A DNA stretch of 64,000 nt, from the NCBI GenBank assembly GCA_041654355.1, contig JBAZDQ010000007.1, forward strand, positions 9,634 to 73,633, given 5' to 3'. Shown here one piece after another: positions 43,138 through 51,386 of this stretch (positions are counted from its first letter, which is position 1; every line of letters begins with the position of its first letter). This DNA is from DMER64 sp041654355 (lineage in GTDB: Bacteria > Bacteroidota > Bacteroidia > Bacteroidales > UBA932). The notes below the pieces were generated by a model that made no database searches, had not been told where the DNA came from, and was given only the letters and a program-made list of their open reading frames with translations. Position numbers and translations under genes: made by a program.

Positions 43138-43684
43138 TCTTACTAAAATTCTCTCCATAGGAGGACACCCCGGACTTTACCGTTACCTGGCTCAAAGCAA
43201 CGGGGGTGTGGTCGTCGAATCCATGACAGACAAAACCAGGAAATGGATGGGCCCAAGTGCACGTATGACCTCATTGTCAGATATTTCAGTTTATACCACA
43301 ATGGAAGACGAACTGAAATTGCAGGATATTTTCACCAAAATGAAGGATTTTCTGAAAGAAGAATCTGCCCCGGACTCCAAATCAACGGCAGAAGAAATGG
43401 CCGGGTTTTTTGACAAGGTAATCCCCCAGTACGACAAGGACCGTTTTTACCCTTCACACATGAAGAAAGTGCTGGATTGGTATAATATTCTGAAAGCGGC
43501 CGATGCCCTGGACTTTGAAAATCCGGAAGAAGAAGAAAAAGGGGAAGGTAGTTCCGTTCAGGAAAGCCCTGAAAAACATACGGCAAAATCCGTAAAAGTC
43601 CAAAAATCTGAAGGGACCAAAGCTCCTAAAACTACCGGTGCAAAAGCGCCCAAACCGGTAATGAAACATACCACACAAAAATAA
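43127..43684 (+). CDS. DUF5606-type conserved protein
   Basis: This 185-residue protein has a compact N-terminal domain (about residues 1-60, LTKILSIGGHPGLYRYLAQS, VVVESMTD, ISVYTT) and a second helical domain with FDKVIPQYDKDRFYPSHMKK. This combination is DUF5606, conserved in Bacteroidetes next to coaE. The last ~55 residues are a low-complexity basic tail rich in Lys, Pro and Thr, which is probably disordered. Function is unknown. Its start overlaps coaE by 11 bp. Confidence 0.8.
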   Translation: MKTDLTKILSIGGHPGLYRYLAQSNGGVVVESMTDKTRKWMGPSARMTSLSDISVYTTMEDELKLQDIFTKMKDFLKEESAPDSKSTAEEMAGFFDKVIPQYDKDRFYPSHMKKVLDWYNILKAADALDFENPEEEEKGEGSSVQESPEKHTAKSVKVQKSEGTKAPKTTGAKAPKPVMKHTTQK

Positions 43685-43696
43685 CACCCTGTAAGA

Positions 43697-45019
43697 ATGA
43701 CAGGAAAAGTCTCTGTCTATACACTGGGCTGTTCCAAAAACCGCGTGGACAGTGAACACCTCATGCACCAGCTGGAAGCGGGAGGATGGGACGTTATTCC
43801 TGATGCCATAGAAGAAGATTATCCCCTGGATGTTTTGATTATCAACACCTGCGGATTTATTCACGATGCCAAAGAGGAATCCATAGATTACATCCTGGAA
43901 TCTTTGCAGGAAAAACAACGGGGAAGAATCGGAAAAGTAATAGTAATGGGATGTCTGTCTGAGCGTTACAGAAAAGAGCTGGAACAGGAGATCCCGGAAA
44001 CCGATGCGATTTTTGGAGTGGAAGATATTCCCCGGATAACGGCGGCCATGGGGGTTCAGTACGATCCCCGGCTTGCTACACAACGGGTATTGTCAACCCC
44101 TGCGCATTATGCCTACCTGAAACTCAGCGAAGGTTGTGACCGCGGTTGTGCTTATTGTGCCATTCCCCTGATCCGGGGAAAACACATCTCCCGTCCCAAA
44201 GAAGATCTGATAAAAGAAGCCCGGTTCCTGGCAGAACAAGGTGTGAAGGAATTGGTACTCGTTGCCCAGGACACAAGTTATTACGGATTGGATCTGTACG
44301 GAAAGCGTAATCTTGCAAACCTTATGGAAGAACTGTGTCGGATAGATTCTATAGAGTGGATCCGCCTTTTGTATACCTATCCCCAGGGATTTCCACTGGA
44401 TGTTCTCAGACTTATGGGGACAGAAAAGAAAATCTGTCAATACATGGATATTCCGTTGCAACACATATCTGATAAAGTGCTTTCAGCCATGCGACGCAAC
44501 ACAACAAAAATACAAACGCTTCAATTGCTGGAAGATTTTCGTAAATTCGTACCGGGCATTTGTATACGCACTACGCTCATGGTCGGTCACCCGGGAGAGG
44601 GCGAGAAAGAATTCCGGGAATTGACAGACTTTGTTACAGAGGCCCGTTTTGAAAGAATGGGGGCTTTTATGTATTCCCGGGAAGCAGGTACCTATGGGGC
44701 AAAGCACCTGAAGGATACAGTTACCCAAAGAGTAAAACGGGAAAGGTATGCCCGGTTAATGGAACTTCAAAAAGGCATATCCTTTGCTTACAATAAATCC
44801 AGGGTGGGGACCAAATGCAGCGTATTGGCAGATTACCTCATCACCCAAGATAAAGAACCCCGGGTGAAAGTATTGGGAAGAACACAATACGAAGCGCCTG
44901 AAGTTGATGGACATATCATACTGGAAAATGCACCGGAAGTAGTACCGGGTTCTTTTGTAACAGCCCGGATAACGAAAGCAGATGACTACGATCTGTATGC
45001 CCGGCTAATAAATGAATAA
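43697..45019 (+). CDS. rimO: Ribosomal protein S12 methylthiotransferase
   Basis: This 440-residue methylthiotransferase has three domains: UPF0004 (VYTLGCSKNRVDSEHLM, INTCGFIHDAKEES, VMGCLSERY), a radical SAM domain with CDRGCAYCAIPLIRG, and a C-terminal TRAM domain (about 375-440). The SKN...ESID signature and SAM motif identify RimO rather than MiaB. It methylthiolates a conserved aspartate of ribosomal protein S12. The next gene begins within or just after its end. Confidence 0.95.
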   Translation: MTGKVSVYTLGCSKNRVDSEHLMHQLEAGGWDVIPDAIEEDYPLDVLIINTCGFIHDAKEESIDYILESLQEKQRGRIGKVIVMGCLSERYRKELEQEIPETDAIFGVEDIPRITAAMGVQYDPRLATQRVLSTPAHYAYLKLSEGCDRGCAYCAIPLIRGKHISRPKEDLIKEARFLAEQGVKELVLVAQDTSYYGLDLYGKRNLANLMEELCRIDSIEWIRLLYTYPQGFPLDVLRLMGTEKKICQYMDIPLQHISDKVLSAMRRNTTKIQTLQLLEDFRKFVPGICIRTTLMVGHPGEGEKEFRELTDFVTEARFERMGAFMYSREAGTYGAKHLKDTVTQRVKRERYARLMELQKGISFAYNKSRVGTKCSVLADYLITQDKEPRVKVLGRTQYEAPEVDGHIILENAPEVVPGSFVTARITKADDYDLYARLINE

Positions 45020-45035
45020 AGTTGAAAAATTTGAT

Positions 45036-45782
45036 ATGCAATTACTTAAAGACAAAAAAGTACTTATTACAGGGGCAGCACGCGGGATCGGGAAAGCCGT
45101 AGCCGTTGAAATGGCCCGGCACGGAGCTGATGTTGCCTTTACCGATCTCAAAATTGACGATCAGGCCAACGAAACACTGGAAGAGATCCGAGCCCTGGGA
45201 GTAAAAGCCATCGCTTTTGCTTCCAATGCCGCCTCCTTTGAGGAAACCCACCGGGTAGTGGAACAGGTAATGCAAGAATTCGGACGTATTGATATATTGA
45301 TCAACAACGCCGGTATAACGCGCGACAACCTGGTATTACGTATGTCTGAACAACAATGGGACATGGTTCTGGACGTGAATTTGAAATCCGCCTTCAATTT
45401 TATTCATGCCCTGGCACCGGTTATGGTCAAACAAAAAGGAGGCAGTATAATCAACATGAGTTCCGTCGTCGGGCTCTCTGGTAATGCCGGTCAGACCAAT
45501 TACTCGGCTTCCAAAGCCGGCCTCATAGCCTTGACAAAGTCCGTAGCCAAAGAACTCGGACCAAGGGGCATACGAGCCAATGCCGTAGCTCCCGGATTTA
45601 TCGTAAGCGATATGACCGATCAGCTTTCTGAAGCCGTACGTAAATCCTGGACAGACACCATACCACTAAGAAGGGGAGGGACCCCGCAGGATGTAGCAAA
45701 TGTTTGTGTCTTCCTGGGATCGGACCTGTCTTCTTATGTCAGCGGACAAGTAATACCCGTTTGCGGGGGAATGCATACGTAA
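45036..45782 (+). CDS. fabG: 3-oxoacyl-ACP reductase
   Basis: This 248-residue classical SDR protein starts at MQLLKDKKVLITGAARGIG; an upstream ATG at 45012 is in frame and overlaps rimO by 8 bp, but the shorter form matches normal FabG length. It has the NAD(P) motif GAARGIGKA, NNAGIT, the catalytic serine (MSSVVG) and YSASKAG with the Tyr-Lys pair. It reduces 3-oxoacyl-ACP in fatty acid elongation. Since no other fab gene is nearby, a different SDR substrate cannot be fully excluded. Confidence 0.85.
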   Translation: MQLLKDKKVLITGAARGIGKAVAVEMARHGADVAFTDLKIDDQANETLEEIRALGVKAIAFASNAASFEETHRVVEQVMQEFGRIDILINNAGITRDNLVLRMSEQQWDMVLDVNLKSAFNFIHALAPVMVKQKGGSIINMSSVVGLSGNAGQTNYSASKAGLIALTKSVAKELGPRGIRANAVAPGFIVSDMTDQLSEAVRKSWTDTIPLRRGGTPQDVANVCVFLGSDLSSYVSGQVIPVCGGMHT

Positions 45783-45803
45783 ACAATATTAAAACTATAA
45801 AAT

Positions 45804-46751
45804 ATGAAAGCCATACGTACTACCGGACTTCTATCCGTTTTGCTCCTTTTGAGTGCATGCGGTCCCCTGATCAACATAATGGAAGTAGACGTGAGGCTCC
45901 CGGCTACCAGGCCCCTAAATATTTTGGGCAGGGAAATGGCTGTCTTCACGCCCCAATACGACTCGGTATCTGTAACCGACTCGGTTTTGTTGTATAATTT
46001 TGCCCAATCGCTGGCAGATGCTCTTTCATCGGAGGCGTACCTCTCTCCCGGATCTGTACCGGTTTTCAGTCATCATACCGGATCGGAAGCTTTGGGTACA
46101 TTGGAACAACCCGACTACGTACACCGGCTGGCCCTGGAAACCGGTACAAACCTGGTTTTTATGGTTGACAGTGTAGAGATAGGCGGTTTCTTTACCCGGG
46201 AAGTATCCCAGGTGGAAGACGATTATAAATTACAATACCTGATGGCTCCCTTCACTTCGGTGGTCAGGGTCTACGATGCCGAAAAAGTGGAGTTTATAAA
46301 ATACATTCCTCTTTGTGATACCGTTGCCTGGGAAGTGTGGCTCCCCTCTGAAGGTGAACACGTTTCCATACCCTCTACAGCTTTTCAGGACCTGCAACGG
46401 GCCTCGGGATACTTTGCCCAAGAGTTGGCAGAGACTTTTATGGACCAGTGGGAAACACAGGACAGGGTAATATTCGTTTACGAAAAAAGAGCCTGGAATC
46501 TGGCTTACAATCATGCTCTGGCCTTTGCCTGGGATGAAGCCATGAATATCTGGATGGAGCTGGTCAAAGGCACCAACACCAAAGAAGTAGCCTGTGCCGC
46601 TTTCAATTTGGCCCTTGCTTGTGAAATGCAGGGAAATTTTGAATTGGCACAGAAATGGCTGGACCTGTCACAAAAAACTTTTGAGCTCCCGGAAACAAAA
46701 TATTACCGGGAACTTTTGCAAGATCGGAAAAAACAAAAAATTCTGTTTTGA
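45804..46751 (+). CDS. DUF6340-type lipoprotein
   Basis: This 315-residue lipoprotein has lipobox LLSAC-GPL. The N-terminal two thirds are a beta/alpha domain with LETGTNLVFMVDSVEIGG; the C-terminal third is TPR-like helical (CAAFNLALACEMQGNFELAQKW), the layout of DUF6340 lipoproteins of Bacteroidetes. Function is unknown. Its stop overlaps the TTG start of the next small gene by 4 bp. Confidence 0.75.
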   Translation: MKAIRTTGLLSVLLLLSACGPLINIMEVDVRLPATRPLNILGREMAVFTPQYDSVSVTDSVLLYNFAQSLADALSSEAYLSPGSVPVFSHHTGSEALGTLEQPDYVHRLALETGTNLVFMVDSVEIGGFFTREVSQVEDDYKLQYLMAPFTSVVRVYDAEKVEFIKYIPLCDTVAWEVWLPSEGEHVSIPSTAFQDLQRASGYFAQELAETFMDQWETQDRVIFVYEKRAWNLAYNHALAFAWDEAMNIWMELVKGTNTKEVACAAFNLALACEMQGNFELAQKWLDLSQKTFELPETKYYRELLQDRKKQKILF

Positions 46752-46930
46752 AAGAAAAGACACCCCCTCGCATCCACAAAACAGTCGTAAGTTTTAACGA
46801 CCGGGAAATGGCAGTAATAGACCATTTTTGTGAAAAATACAACATTAAGGTACGTTCCCGCATGTACCGTGAAGCCATAATCGGAACCATACTCAGGAAA
46901 CTGGAAGAAGACCATCCCCGTTTGTTTTAA
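46748..46930 (+). CDS. 60-residue conserved small protein upstream of PEP-binding fusion
   Basis: This small protein begins at a TTG that overlaps the previous stop and ends 20 bp before the next start. Residues HKTVVSFNDREMAVIDHFCE and SRMYREAIIGTILRKLEE suggest a ribbon-helix-helix-like fold: one strand, then two helices. I recall near-identical small proteins at the same position in other Bacteroidales, which supports it as a real gene. It may be a DNA-binding regulator, but no partner site is visible. Confidence 0.65.
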   Translation: MKEKTPPRIHKTVVSFNDREMAVIDHFCEKYNIKVRSRMYREAIIGTILRKLEEDHPRLF

Positions 46931-46950
46931 ACAACGGAAATCCCAAGCCT

Positions 46951-49905
46951 ATGCAATTTTACAGCCCGGATTACACGCAGTTGATGGAAAAGCGTATACG
47001 GCGTATCCTTATGATATGCAGCAGTTACGACGCTTACATCCTGGAAGAGGACGGACAAATAGACGTTCAGATCCAAAAAGAATACAGTGACCTGAATATC
47101 AGCAACCCGCCTTCTTTTTCCTGGGTAACCACATCTGAAGAAGCCCACACGTTGCTTCATAACGGGGAAGATTTTGACCTGATCATCTGCATGTTCAACA
47201 TAGGGGACATGGATGTATTCAGTTTTGCACGCAATTTGCGAGAAGAAGGCTCAGAAACTCCTATAGTACTGTTGTCCAACTATTCCAGGGAATTCAAAAA
47301 CCGCATAGAACAGGAGGACTGCTCGGCCATCAATTACATATTCAGCTGGCACGGCAACGCAGACCTCATCCTTGCCATTGTCAAACTTTTGGAAGACACC
47401 ATGAATGCCGAGGAAGACATCCTCCATTCGGGAGTACAGTGCATCTTGCTGGTGGAAGACTCGGTAAGGTATTATTCCACTTACCTGCCTGCCATTTACA
47501 AACTTGTTTTGAAACAAAGTGCCGAGTTTTTGAAGGAAACGCTCAATGACCAGCAGCAAAAGACACGGAAAAGAGCCCGCCCCAAGATATTTCTGGCCAC
47601 TAATTACGAAGATGCCGTGGCTCATTACGAGAAATTTAAGAACAACCTGCTGGGTGTCATCTCCGATGTGGGATTTATCCTGCATAAGAACGATCCTTCC
47701 GATACCGAAAAACTGGATGCCGGTATAGATCTGTGCCGCATGATCCGCCAGGACGATCCCCAGATGCCTATCTTGCTGCAATCTTCCCAGCAAAGCATGA
47801 GAAAGATAGCCCGCGAACTGGGTGTCGGTTTTTTGATGAAAGATTCCAAGGCCTTGTTGATGGAATTGAGTGAGTACATTGGTGAAGAATTTGCGTTTGG
47901 CGATTTTGTAGTTCGTAACCTGGTTACCGGGGAAGAAATAGCACGTACCAAAAACCTGCGCGAATTACAATCGCTCATCAAGCAGATCCCGGACAAGGAA
48001 CTGCTCTACCACACTTCCCGGAACAGGCTTTCCAAGTGGCTGTTTGCCAGGGGGCTGTTCAATTTGGCCAGACCCATCAGGGATGCCATGCCATCTGATT
48101 TTGAAAATGTTACCGAATTACGGGAATTCATAATTGCCCTTATTAAGGAATACCGTTTTGTTAACGGGCAGGGAGTAATAGCCCGTTTTGACAAGGACAC
48201 GTACAGCCGTTATATCACATTTGCCCGTATAGGGGAAGGTTCCCTGGGCGGTAAAGCACGCGGCCTGGCCTTTCTGAACAGGCTTTTGGTAAAATACAAC
48301 CTCAGCCACAAATACAAAGGAGTCTTTGTGACCATACCCCAGACCATTGTCATAGCTGCCGATTATTTTGACACGTTTATGGTAGATAACGGGTTGCGTT
48401 ATGTAGTTAATACAGAAGGCATCACAGATGAAGAGATACTTTCTGAATTTGTCAGTTCCCGCCTGCCTATAGAAATGCAGAACCAACTGAGGATCTTTTT
48501 GGACAAGGTGAACAAACCCCTGGCTGTCAGATCCAGCTCTAAACTGGAAGACTCACTTTTTCAGCCTTTTGCCGGTATATATTCCACTTATATGTTGCCT
48601 TTGACGGAAAATAAGGACCAAATGTTACGACTTTTGAGCAAAGCAATCAAGAGCGTCTATGCTTCAGTCTTTTTCGCCGCCAGTCGCAATTACATTCAGA
48701 CAACGGCAAATCTGCTGAGCGAGGAAAAAATGGCCCTGGTTATACAAACCCTTTGCGGGACGGAAGAAAACGGGTATTTCTTTCCTACTTTGTCGGGACT
48801 GGCCCGTTCCGTAAATTATTACCCCATAGGCCACGAAAAACCCGATGACGGCATAGTCAGTATGGCCTACGGATTGGGAAAACTGGTTGTGGAAGGAGGT
48901 AGGGCATTGCGCTTTTCGCCGCGTTATCCCCGCAACGTAATGCAGACGATGAACCCCAAAAGCGCCCTCAACGAAACGCAAAACGTAATGTACGCGCTGA
49001 ACCTGCGCCCCGAGGAATTCAAGACTTCCATTGACGATGGGGTGAACATCCAAAAATTTACAATTGCCCAATCATCGGCTTTTCGCAACATCAGCCACGT
49101 GGCCTCTACCTGGGACATGGACAATGACATACTGGTGCCCGGAACTCATCTGAAAGGTCGCAGGGTGATTACATTTGATAATATTCTTCAGAATGATACC
49201 ATACCACTGGCAACTATTTTAGCTGATTTACTGGAGATCTGTCGCAACGAAATGCGTTGTCACGTGGAAATTGAATTTGCCGTAAACATGGATGTGCCTG
49301 CCGAACACGATGCCATTTTTAATTTATTACAAGTGCGTCCCATTACCGATTATGGAGAAAACACAGAATTCAACTGGGAAGAAGCAGACATACAAAAAGC
49401 CCTTATATATTCTGAAAATGTGCTGGGTCCAGGTGATATTGAGGGAGTTACGGATGTTGTTTACGTACGCACCCATGTGTTTGACAGCCGCAATACAATA
49501 GGGTATGCACAGGAACTGGAAGAACTTAATCGCATAATGAAAGAAGAACACCGAACCTACGTTCTTATAGGTCCGGGAAGGTGGGGGTCATCGGATCCCT
49601 GGCTGGGGATCCCCATAAACTGGAATAATATTTCCGAAGCCCGGGTGATCGTAGAATGCAGTCTGGAAAACTTCCAGGTAGACCCCAGCGAAGGAACCCA
49701 CTTTTTCCACAACCTCACATCCCTGGGAGTTGGATATATGAATGTCAAACCTTTCCGCAGTGAAGGTGTTTTCAATGAAGCATTTCTCAATAAAATGGAC
49801 GCCTGGTATGAAAGCGACGCCATTAGGGCAGTCAGGTTCCCGAAGGAACTTACCATCAATGCCGACGGCCGGTTACGCAAAGGAATCGTAATTCCCGCAA
49901 AATAA
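46951..49905 (+). CDS. Receiver-domain / PEP-pyruvate-binding (PPDK_N) fusion protein
   Basis: This 984-residue protein has two receiver-like domains followed by a PEP/pyruvate-binding ATP-grasp domain. The first (about residues 15-125) has Met81 in DLIICMFNIGD where the phosphoacceptor Asp is expected. The second (about 165-310) keeps VEDS, Asp239 in GVISDVGF and the Lys of FLMKDS. The PPDK_N part (about 425-790) shows GEGSLGGKARGLAF, PLAVRSSSKLEDS and LLQVRPITDYG. The phosphohistidine swivelling domain (TSHxAI motif) of true PEP synthase or PPDK is absent. A conserved C-terminal region with IGPGRWGSSDPWLGIPI follows. A role as a signalling or regulatory ATP-grasp protein, rather than a complete PEP synthase, is inferred. 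Confidence 0.8.
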   Translation: MQFYSPDYTQLMEKRIRRILMICSSYDAYILEEDGQIDVQIQKEYSDLNISNPPSFSWVTTSEEAHTLLHNGEDFDLIICMFNIGDMDVFSFARNLREEGSETPIVLLSNYSREFKNRIEQEDCSAINYIFSWHGNADLILAIVKLLEDTMNAEEDILHSGVQCILLVEDSVRYYSTYLPAIYKLVLKQSAEFLKETLNDQQQKTRKRARPKIFLATNYEDAVAHYEKFKNNLLGVISDVGFILHKNDPSDTEKLDAGIDLCRMIRQDDPQMPILLQSSQQSMRKIARELGVGFLMKDSKALLMELSEYIGEEFAFGDFVVRNLVTGEEIARTKNLRELQSLIKQIPDKELLYHTSRNRLSKWLFARGLFNLARPIRDAMPSDFENVTELREFIIALIKEYRFVNGQGVIARFDKDTYSRYITFARIGEGSLGGKARGLAFLNRLLVKYNLSHKYKGVFVTIPQTIVIAADYFDTFMVDNGLRYVVNTEGITDEEILSEFVSSRLPIEMQNQLRIFLDKVNKPLAVRSSSKLEDSLFQPFAGIYSTYMLPLTENKDQMLRLLSKAIKSVYASVFFAASRNYIQTTANLLSEEKMALVIQTLCGTEENGYFFPTLSGLARSVNYYPIGHEKPDDGIVSMAYGLGKLVVEGGRALRFSPRYPRNVMQTMNPKSALNETQNVMYALNLRPEEFKTSIDDGVNIQKFTIAQSSAFRNISHVASTWDMDNDILVPGTHLKGRRVITFDNILQNDTIPLATILADLLEICRNEMRCHVEIEFAVNMDVPAEHDAIFNLLQVRPITDYGENTEFNWEEADIQKALIYSENVLGPGDIEGVTDVVYVRTHVFDSRNTIGYAQELEELNRIMKEEHRTYVLIGPGRWGSSDPWLGIPINWNNISEARVIVECSLENFQVDPSEGTHFFHNLTSLGVGYMNVKPFRSEGVFNEAFLNKMDAWYESDAIRAVRFPKELTINADGRLRKGIVIPAK

Positions 49906-49973
49906 ATTTAAACCCTGACCACAGTCAAAATTTTTTATTCCTTTTTTTCCCACCATCCCCCCAAAAAAAATCC

Positions 49974-50925
49974 CCCTGCTGGGAGTGTTTCAGGACTGAC
50001 CAGGGGCAAAAACCCTAGTAATCTGCCCCTGGTGGGTATGTTTCAAGGCTGACCAGGGGCATAAAACCCCTAAAAGTGCCCCTGGTCATGATACCCAAAT
50101 AACGTGAATTTTCCCAAGTCTCACATCCAGTGTAATTTACAAATTTGCACATAAATCAGTCATAAGCACCAGGGGCAAAAACCCCAGTAAACTGCCCCTG
50201 GTGGGTATGTTACGGGGCTGACCAGGGGCAAAAACCCCCTAAAAGTGCCCCTGGTCATGATACCCAAATAACGTGAATTTTCCCAAGTCTCACATCCAGT
50301 GTAATTTACAAATTTGCACATAAATCAGTCATAAGCACCAGGGGCAAAAACCCCAGTAAACTGCCCCTGGTGGGTATGTTTCAAGGCTGACCAGGGGCAA
50401 AACCCCGGTAATCTGCCCCTGGTCATGATTCTCAATTAACGTGGATTTTGCTAAGTGCCACATCCACAGCAACTTACAAGTTTGCCCATAAATCAGTCAT
50501 AAGCACTAGGGGCAAAAACCCCAGTAAACTGCCCCTGGTGGGTATGTTTCAAGGCTGACCAGGTACGAAAACAGGGCAAAAGTGCGCCTGGTGGGCACGA
50601 TTTAGGGTTGACCAGGTACGAAAACAGGGTAAAAGTGTGCCTGGTGGGCACGATTTAGGGTTGACCAGGTACGAAAACAGGGTAAAAGTGTGCCTGGTCA
50701 TTATTGTCAACAATTGTTAATTTCATCAAACACCACATATATAGTGACTTACGATATCATCCGTTTGGTCAGATGGAAGCACCAGGTACGAAAACAGGGT
50801 AAAAGTGTGCCTGGTGGGCACGATTTAGGGTTGACCAGGTACGAAAACCCAAAAAAAACGTACCTGGTCATAGTTCCCAAATATTGGAAAATTTATCAAA
50901 CACCTAAAAGATAGTTTCTTATGGA
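49974..50925. repeat. Mosaic array of twelve 35-nt palindromes in a convergent intergenic region
   Basis: Twelve hairpin units start at 49999, 50052, 50168, 50221, 50337, 50390, 50505, 50558, 50611, 50664, 50781 and 50834. Each has 10-nt arms and about a 15-nt loop, 35 nt in all (34 nt at 50390). Seven use arms ACCAGGGGCA/TGCCCCTGGT (one with a single change) and five use ACCAGGTACG with matching or wobble right arms. Between units there are either 18-nt linkers or 81-82-nt spacers, and the first six units alternate strictly short-long. A decayed half unit precedes the first (about 49974-49998), and a partial long spacer follows the last (50869 to about 50925). It lies between the 3' ends of the PEP-binding gene and rnpB. 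No protein gene is credible here. The arrangement recalls REP/BIME elements. Confidence 0.9.
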
Positions 50926-50962
50926 AATCCACATGGGATTAGCCGGTATAAGGTGTAAAACC

Positions 50963-51000
50963 CCGGAAGAATATACCGGAAGAATATACCGGAAGAATAA
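50963..51000. repeat. Three tandem copies of a 13-nt repeat
   Basis: CCGGAAGAATATA occurs at 50963-50975 and 50976-50988, and a third partial copy at 50989-50998. It sits just beyond the 3' end of rnpB, whose T run partly overlaps it. Confidence 0.85.
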
Positions 51001-51005
51001 AAAAA

Positions 51006-51334
51006 CGGAGGGCCTGTAAGCCGGGTTCTGTCGAACTCCCATCATTTGTCTAAGCAGCCTACCCCCCGGCATAGGACGGGCAGTCCTAATATTGCCGGTA
51101 TACTTGGCCTTGCAGGAGACCGGTGCCTGCGTCAACGGCCGTCGCCGACCGTTACGGTGGGCTCTTACCCCGCCTTTTCACCCTTACCCGGGTCCGAAGA
51201 CCCAGGCGGTTATTTTCTGTCAAGCGATCCCTGACCTTACGACCAGCTGTGATTTCCACAGGATCCCGCCCTTTCCTGCCCGGACTTTCCTCCCTTTTCC
51301 AAATGGAAAAGAGCGATGGGACAGCCCTCCGCGG
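51006..51334 (-). ncRNA. rnpB: RNase P RNA (class A)
   Basis: Read on the minus strand the RNA begins with CGGAGGGC-type P1 sequence pairing with GCCCTCCG at the 3' end. It has the universally conserved GAGGAAAGTCCGGGC near the 5' end and ACAGAACCCGGCTTAC near the 3' end. Length (~330 nt) is typical. A TAACTTTG promoter box precedes it and a T run follows P1. It is the catalytic subunit that matures tRNA 5' ends. Confidence 0.95.
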
Positions 51335-51337
51335 TCA

Positions 51338-51345
51338 CAAAGTTA
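51338..51345 (-). promoter_or_regulatory. -7 box of rnpB
   Basis: The minus strand reads TAACTTTG, matching TAnnTTTG, ending about four bases before the predicted RNA 5' end. The -33 element is not clear. Confidence 0.6.
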
Positions 51346-51386
51346 AAAAAAAGTCCTTACATTAGCGGTTTGAAAAAAACTGTCTT

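Noticed and set aside
49999..50868. CRISPR array
   Set aside because: Repeats are regularly spaced, but the intervening sequences are themselves repeated (identical 18-nt linkers and 81-nt spacers), repeats are full palindromes with large loops, and no cas gene is present.
50690..50914. 74-codon open frame inside the palindrome array
   Set aside because: It consists of repeat sequence, has no family resemblance and no plausible start context.
51046..51365. Three short + strand open frames opposite RNase P RNA
   Set aside because: They are antisense to the conserved rnpB sequence and encode no recognisable protein.
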